Shown: one piece after another, positions 51,101 through 58,500 of the stretch
How the letters are laid out: the number at the start of each line of letters is the position of its first letter
Numbering within the stretch: position 1 is the stretch's first letter
Translations under genes and position numbers: made by a program
Assembly: GCA_009760855.2 (NCBI GenBank)
Contig: WPIO01000095.1
Coordinates: 1,271,001 to 1,335,000 of the forward strand
Reading direction: 5' to 3'
DNA: 64,000 nt
Source of the DNA: Cristatella mucedo
Lineage: Eukaryota; Bryozoa; Phylactolaemata; Cristatellidae
Notes under the pieces: model-generated
Databases searched by the model: none
Told to the model about the DNA's origin: nothing
What the model saw: only the letters and a program-made list of their open reading frames with translations

Positions 51101-52420
51101 AAAGTGAATGTTGATAAAAAACCAACTTACTACTTGTGGTAAACCAAGTGTGATTCAGAAATTAGAAAGGTTCACACTCAAAATCGGCTCTGCCACTACA
51201 CGTCCTGTTGAATCTGCACGAAATCTAGGCGTCCTGTTTCAAAATGACCTTCCATTAGACGACCACATCAGCTCCACAGACAAGTCTGCCTAATTTCAGC
51301 TACATAACATTGAAGTCTGCCTAATTTCAGCTACATAACATTGCTAAAATTTGGGCTTGTTCAGACAGGAATGCCACGTCTAAACTGGCCCATACATTTA
51401 TGACATCCCGTCTCGATTTGTGTAACTCACTGCTTGCTGGTCTACCGGCCTGTGCAATCAGGCGCTCACAGCTTATCTAAAACTCTGCAGCTAGGCTTGG
51501 CTGTCGTGAGAATCGCAGTATCCACATCACACCACTTCTCGCCGACCGGCACTGGCTCCCAGTTAAGCTTCGCATCGACTTCAAGGTTCTGTCACTCACT
51601 TTTAGGTCCCATCATTCTTTGGCTCCAGCCTACCTATGAGATCTACTCCCCCGTCAGGAGAAGAATCGTGCAACCCGCTTCTCTGACTCGAATCGTTTAG
51701 CCATACCTCGTAAGCATCTCGAAACCGTTGGAGACCGTGCCTTTAGTTCGTATGCTCCCATAGCCTGGAACTCACTAACGACTTGCGTCACGACATCCCC
51801 TGACTTGACAACAATTAAAAAGAAGCTGAAAAAGCATCTATTGATCAATCACAGCATTAAGCGGGTCCATGTGATTCGCCCTTTGTGTGGTTATGCGTGC
51901 TGACACCGTGCATGCTGCCATTAACCATATTTGCATGCAAATTCTGTGCATGTCACCTCTAACCATGTTATGACTGTTGTCATGAAAAATATGACCACTA
52001 ACATTTCGATCGATCATGCTTCCTTAGCGGCAAATGTGAAGTGCCTATAAAGAGATTGAATTATCTGAGGGTGCTATACAAAAAAGTTTATATTATTTTT
52101 CAGGAATAAAAACTGCCAGTATGTACAGGAGAGATTAAAATCTCCAGCTCCGATAAATTAGCGAGAACAAGCTTGGCTGTATTTACTACAAAAATTACAG
52201 TTTACGATTACTCGGAAAAGTTAAACGGTAATTTTCTGACTAATTATCGCTTTCCCGTGAAGCGCACCACCACTGAACCCTTCGCTTTAGATTAATGCCG
52301 GTTTTTGGCTTCGCCTTCCGTTGACCGCACCTTCAATGCTTAAATAGAATTTGTTTGGCTGGGCTGCGATCGCAAAACGTCGAGTAGCGACCGGTATTAT
52401 CGGAGCGAAGGGTCTGACTT

Positions 52421-52503
<83 letters not shown>

Positions 52504-55500
52504 TTAGTTCATTTTTATAGTGCCCTAAGAGAACTTAATCTCTATTCGGGCGCTTTACATATACCTCGGGACTCGAGCCCACGACCTCGGCCAGACCTTA
52601 TTCGATGCGAGCACTTTAACCACTGGGCCAAACCATGTCACTTTCCAGGCTAAGCAACTCATCCTTGATTAATCTTTCTTTAATTAAAGTCCCTTACTCA
52701 CGTCATTTGTGTTTCAATAAGAGATATGATTATTGTATGCTGTATCTCTTTCAGGTCCGACTGTATAATCTAATGCAAAATGCACTCTCTATACTCCAAG
52801 ATAAAGCATTAGGATGAGCCATGCGGCATATGTGAAGCACGTGGATACAGATTAAGTTGGGTGCCATACAAATGAATTATATTATACGTAGCATCATATT
52901 AGGTTGATGAGCTGAGCTATTCGCGTCGACAACGCGAAGTACGTAAGAGTATAACCTAAATCGACACAATGAGATTGCCATATCTTGACCTTGATCAGAG
53001 GCAGCCAGTCATACGAAAGTGAAAAGATGAGTCTGGCGGCTTAATTGATATCGGCCAATGCCCTCTGGCCTCTTTCCCCTTGGCCACAGTGTGATAATTT
53101 AGTTTGCCGTTCAATTATATGCACTCAACTAATAGTTGAATGAATGTGTGCGGGATTTGTACCAGGCATCGCTACATCAGCAAAGCAGTCGTGCAAATCC
53201 GTAACATAATTAGCATAAAATTTGACGAAGTAAGAAGCAAAGAAGCACCAGCAGCAAATAAGTATCAGCTCAGAGCTTAGGAACAGGCACATTTCAAGAT
53301 CGGCGCTTACGCTCCTAAAAGCAACCTTCGCGTGCAGAATAGTGGAGAGCGTTTCGTTCCTTGCAACAGAAAAATATGTCTAACCAACTGCGTCTAAGCA
53401 AGTATTGGGAGTGATTATTGGTGGGCCAGAAGTGACGCTTATTGACAGATGGCTCGCGAATAATAAAGGCTAAATACAATTAGGATCCGTCGAACGAGAG
53501 ACAAGGATTTTGAAAATGTGTCTTAACTGTTGGCATTCCCTTTTTGTTCCAGCCTGCGAAATAAGATTCAGTAAGACAATTACTTCACAGCCCATGAGTA
53601 AGGCGCTTGCCTCCCGCCTAAGAAAGTGAGTTTTGAGTCTGCAGCAGATAGCTCTTTCTATTTCCCACTACAAGCAAGATAATAGCTATAAGGGCTAATG
53701 AGACTGATAAGTCAGCTAAACTTATATCTCTACAATGAATAACGTATGGTGTGTATTTTTGGGACTAAGCTTGTCACTCGTGAATATCGAGCCGCATCAT
53801 AACGCTGTCATTCATCTCTCCGGCTTTCACCGTCTTCCCATCTAGAAAAACTAAGGACTACAGATCATTTGGTTTTCTCGTACCGACCTATCTCTTTGAA
53901 CTTCCTACTTCTTCGGTGTCCCCTCGCTCCACCGGGCTCAATTTACTCGGCGTTTACCTTTGCCTCGAAGCAGCCTAAAATCCTTTGGAGCCCCGATGTC
54001 TGTTTCTATGCCCCTATCGCCTGGAACGGTCTTTAAACCAATATTACATCATCCCCTGATATCTCGACATATCAAGCGAAATAAAAAATACTTGCTCCAG
54101 AGAATGTATTTGGTCCATATAAATTGTTCTGTAGAGCTCATTCCTACTAGAAATTCGCCAGTTATTAGCAATCAGTCGATGCTCTACCTTTCAGCAAAAG
54201 AGATTAAATTCTCGTAGGGCGAAATAAATCTGCTGGGTGAAATTTTGTATTGTTATGATTATTGTGGTCATTGCTGCGACCATTCTTAATGTCAAGATTA
54301 TGCTTAGATCATTTATTTTACTTTTTAGGGTTGGGCTTTGTATGCCGAATCTCTCGGTGAAGAAATAGGAGTATACGAAACCCCATACGAAAAGTAATGG
54401 CATGCTTTCGCAATTTGTCTTGACCCTTGCTAGCTTAAGTTTGCCCTAACAGCTGCTAAACGATGTCAACCATGTAATTAAATCGGAATTTTAGGTTTGG
54501 GCGCTACTCATCGGAAATCTTCAGGGCATCCCGACTAGTGGTCGACACCGGACTGCATGCCTTCAGGTAAATTGAAACACTTAGTTCGCAAGCGCAAGCT
54601 AAACTTTTTCATAGCCGTACTGCTGCCACGTTGGTTTGCGTTCTGTAGCTCATTGTAGGGAAGTTTAAAATTGCCTGCTCTGCCTCACTGCACCAATGTT
54701 GTTAGCACTTGCGGCATACCGAGTAGCGGTGAATAGTCAGCAGTTTTTCTTGGCTCCCGGTGGAGCTTTTATTAATCTTCGAGGCTCTGTAACATTGGCC
54801 AGAGAAACATTAGCTTGGAGCAAGTTGAGAGGCAACGATTGATTCAAGAATCACAGAGGAAATAATGTAAAGTTGTGGATCCGTTTTGGGTAAGCAAGTC
54901 TTCTGTGTGCTTTGAGCAGGAGGTTCGTCGTCAACCCAGAGAGACAGGTTTTCCCCGGGTCCTTAAGAGCAACTTCTTTTGAAGAACGACTATAGTAACA
55001 CAGGCAACGCAGGGACTTGACTTTCTTGACTCTGCGTTTCATATGCTCTGGCATGGCCCTCGGTCCTGTTAGCAGTTCTAGAACTTCGCCCGCTTCAAAA
55101 ACTCACCTAGTTCCTTTCCGAGCTTTCCCGCATAACAAGTGTCACCGCAACGTGACAATGACCTAAATTGTCTGTCGGCCTGTGACTTCAGCCCTGATTT
55201 GGTTGAATCTACCGGTCAGTGCATCGATCTATGATGACCTAGTGCATTTATTGGGCACACGATTTCCCATCGGTGATGCAGATGAAAACTGGATTTACCT
55301 AAGGGTTTTAAAAAACCAAGTGCCACGTATAGCTATTTTTAAAGTAAAGTAAAAGGTTATCTGATAATAATAATTTCAGGTCATTTGCATAGCACCCTTA
55401 GAGAGTTACATCTCTATCCAGGCTCTATACAACTCGCTGCAAAAGAAGCAAGAGGCATTGCTTAATTACATGCACAGCATCACATTTAGCCAAGCATGGC

Positions 55501-58500
55501 TGGTATATAAAACTAAGCAACTATCATGCTTAGACATAAAAGCGAACAACGAACAAGAACCTCCGGCTAGTTTGGGCCTCTGGCTAACAAGAGGCACCGA
55601 ATGGTGCACATAAAAGCACGAAGAGCACACAGGAGCAGAAAAAAACAAGTTCGCTCGGAAAAGAGAAAGTTGACGGGATTATGCATGCCTTTAGCTGAGA
55701 CTTGCAATAAAAAACCTGGTCTTGGAAACTACAAAAATATTAAGAGTACCGTTGAATTAAGGCTGCCAACAACTAACTTATTATTGCACAAAGATTATAA
55801 TTCCAGAGGCACAAGTAATAAGTGGTCACAGAGGTTATCGTCAACTTTAATACAACTATGTTTGAGAAATCAGCAGCAGTTAAAGTGGACTACATAAAAG
55901 AAGGATTAGGTCGAATTAGAGGTAATTCTAATGGGACAACGCGTGTTTTGGTTAGTAATAACTGTACTAGCCTCAGCTTTGCGTCAGCAGTCCGCAGTCT
56001 CTGGTACTCCGATAAGCTTTACAGCCGAGCGCTAACTCGTGAAGCCTGCCGAAGTATGCCCTATACATGCACTACCACTACCTAAATGAGCTCGAAATCA
56101 CAGTAATCATGCACGGTATCACCGGGTCGTCTGGTAAACCGTAACCAGACGTGCAATGAAGATGATAACAACAGTAACAACAAAATAACAATAATAATAA
56201 GTATAATAGCACAATTGCTGTATAGTGACCTAAATAAGTAACTACATTTAGGTTGCTAAGAGAGTGTAATCTCTATCCAGGCCTTTTACAGCTCGCTGAA
56301 AGAGAAATGAAAGTGGCCTCGTGTGAAGGAGACACGGCAGAAAGTGATAAGCGATTGCATGTACATTCAAGCGTAATTTTTACGGTGTTAGGAATAAAGG
56401 ACTCTCGCGATTCACAAAGCAGGTCTTTGCTCTATCAAATCAAGTATTCACTGCTCCGATGGCTTCGATTTAGCGACATCTAAGGCATCGAGATAGTCGC
56501 CCTAGTGGTAAGGAAAGCTGCAGAAGAGCTTTAGTGGCTATCAATCATACTCAAAGTAAGTTATCAAGAATTGCCTGCCGCAGGTCTCGAACCAGTGACC
56601 TGGGTTGTGAAGGACGAGCCCCTCAACCTAGGACTTTTATTAATGACTGCTCTTTTGGAGCACAGTGAAGGTCTCACGGAGATACAGTGGTCAGGAAATT
56701 GAAATACCTCCTACAGTGAACTGCAGTTGGACATGGCTTAATTATCCGAATTCGGCGTCTCAAGAAATCGCAATAGTGCAGAACACTTGCTTTATCTGAG
56801 CGTTGTTGGGGTTACTTTTTTCTGTCTGTTTTTGCTATTTTTAGAGTGTTTACTGTCCACAGGCAAATTGTGTCTTTTAATCACTTAGGCATAAAGGACA
56901 ACCAAGAAATTGTACGGATTGGAGCAAAATTGATCGATAAAACAAGGTGGATTTCAAAAGAACCGTGAGGTCAAATAGCAAGAATCAGACGACGGTATTT
57001 GTCACTCTTATTGCCGAATCATTCACGATAAAGTTTCATAAGTCAACCCTAGCGGCTGAAAGATATCCGAAGCGGAAGCGGAGCTGAGTAGTTACAAACG
57101 GCTTGCCAATGCAAAATCGCCTGTGTCCTGCTCAAGCTGGCCAAATATACCTCAAGTGACGTCGAGTGAGTGCAAAAGGAGAAGCATTTTAAGGAAAGCT
57201 AGAATGAAAAATGCTTTGTAGGTAACGGATGGGGCCGTTTATTTACACTTTAGGTGCACGGCCATAACCACCCTGAATAGCCGCCTCGCCCCATAGAAGG
57301 ATGTGCCCATAGCAGCTAGCCCACCAGATCAACCCCCTGATGGCTGACTTATCTCGACTCGATGAAATAAATGGATTTGACCGCATGCCATACATAGCAG
57401 GGATTGCACGAGGCCTTAGTGAACAGGCTCACTTCTCCCGCCGCCTGAATAAAACTGTATTGCAGCAGCAATAAACTGGTCTGATTTTCCCCCAACTTGG
57501 TTACTTTTTCACCGTCCATTGGAAAAGAGGTTGCTTGGGTCCTAGCAGCTTGACAATTATTAATTTTTCAAAATCCAAGTCTCAAAATTGGACGCACTGT
57601 GCGGCTTTGGGCGAGAATTGCATATCACGATGCAAATCGATCGCCCCCCCCCCCCGTTGGTAGCGTCATACTGACGCTACCAACATGTGAGAGGGATCAA
57701 GTTAGACCCACCGCCATTCGTGCGAGTTCGCGTAACACTAAGGAGAAGTAAGTGAGAAACAAGCTTTAGCTTGCTTCAATCCTGACACCTACGCACTATG
57801 TTCTCAGTAACTTGAAATATACGGAGCAGATATATTACGAAAATATGGCGCACTGTCAAGTCATCTTCGCCCAAACACTCGGCGTGCACTCGCCCTTTCC
57901 TGGGATCTTATAAAGCATACATATGTGAAGCATAGCTGGAGTTCAAGTTTTTCTGCTGACTAGATTAGTTCAGTCCAAGATATACAAGCGAGTATAAACA
58001 CGAGGCAGCGTGGGCAGAGAGGTATAGACACTAGACTGCGTTTCCAGAGAGAGGCTCTGAGCTTTGCTTGTCAGCGTGTTATATGGGCTTCCCTTTTCTT
58101 ATCAGTTCGTCTTTTTTCTGCAGATGGTCGAGGCAGCAGGCGGTTGACTACATGATGAATACCACCTTTGATGTCAAGGAACAAATAGAGAATGAAATCG
58201 ATCGCTACATCACTTGGCCTGGACAAGCATGTGCATACAAAATAGGCGAGCTGAAGATCAAGCAGTTGCGAAATAGAGCTGAAGAAGCATTTGGTAATGC
58301 ATTCGGGCTATCTAGCTAGCTAGCTAGCTAGATGCTGTTGCTTTCATACCGTTTGCTCTTTACTGTTTCGTATCGACTTCACAATCACTCACTCAATGAG
58401 CTAAGATCTAGTTACGGACAAAGCAGACTGATGAACTCGTGATGGCGTGGCCGTTGTGAGACAGGAGAACTCATATGTGTACGAGGGCTAGCTTGTCAGT

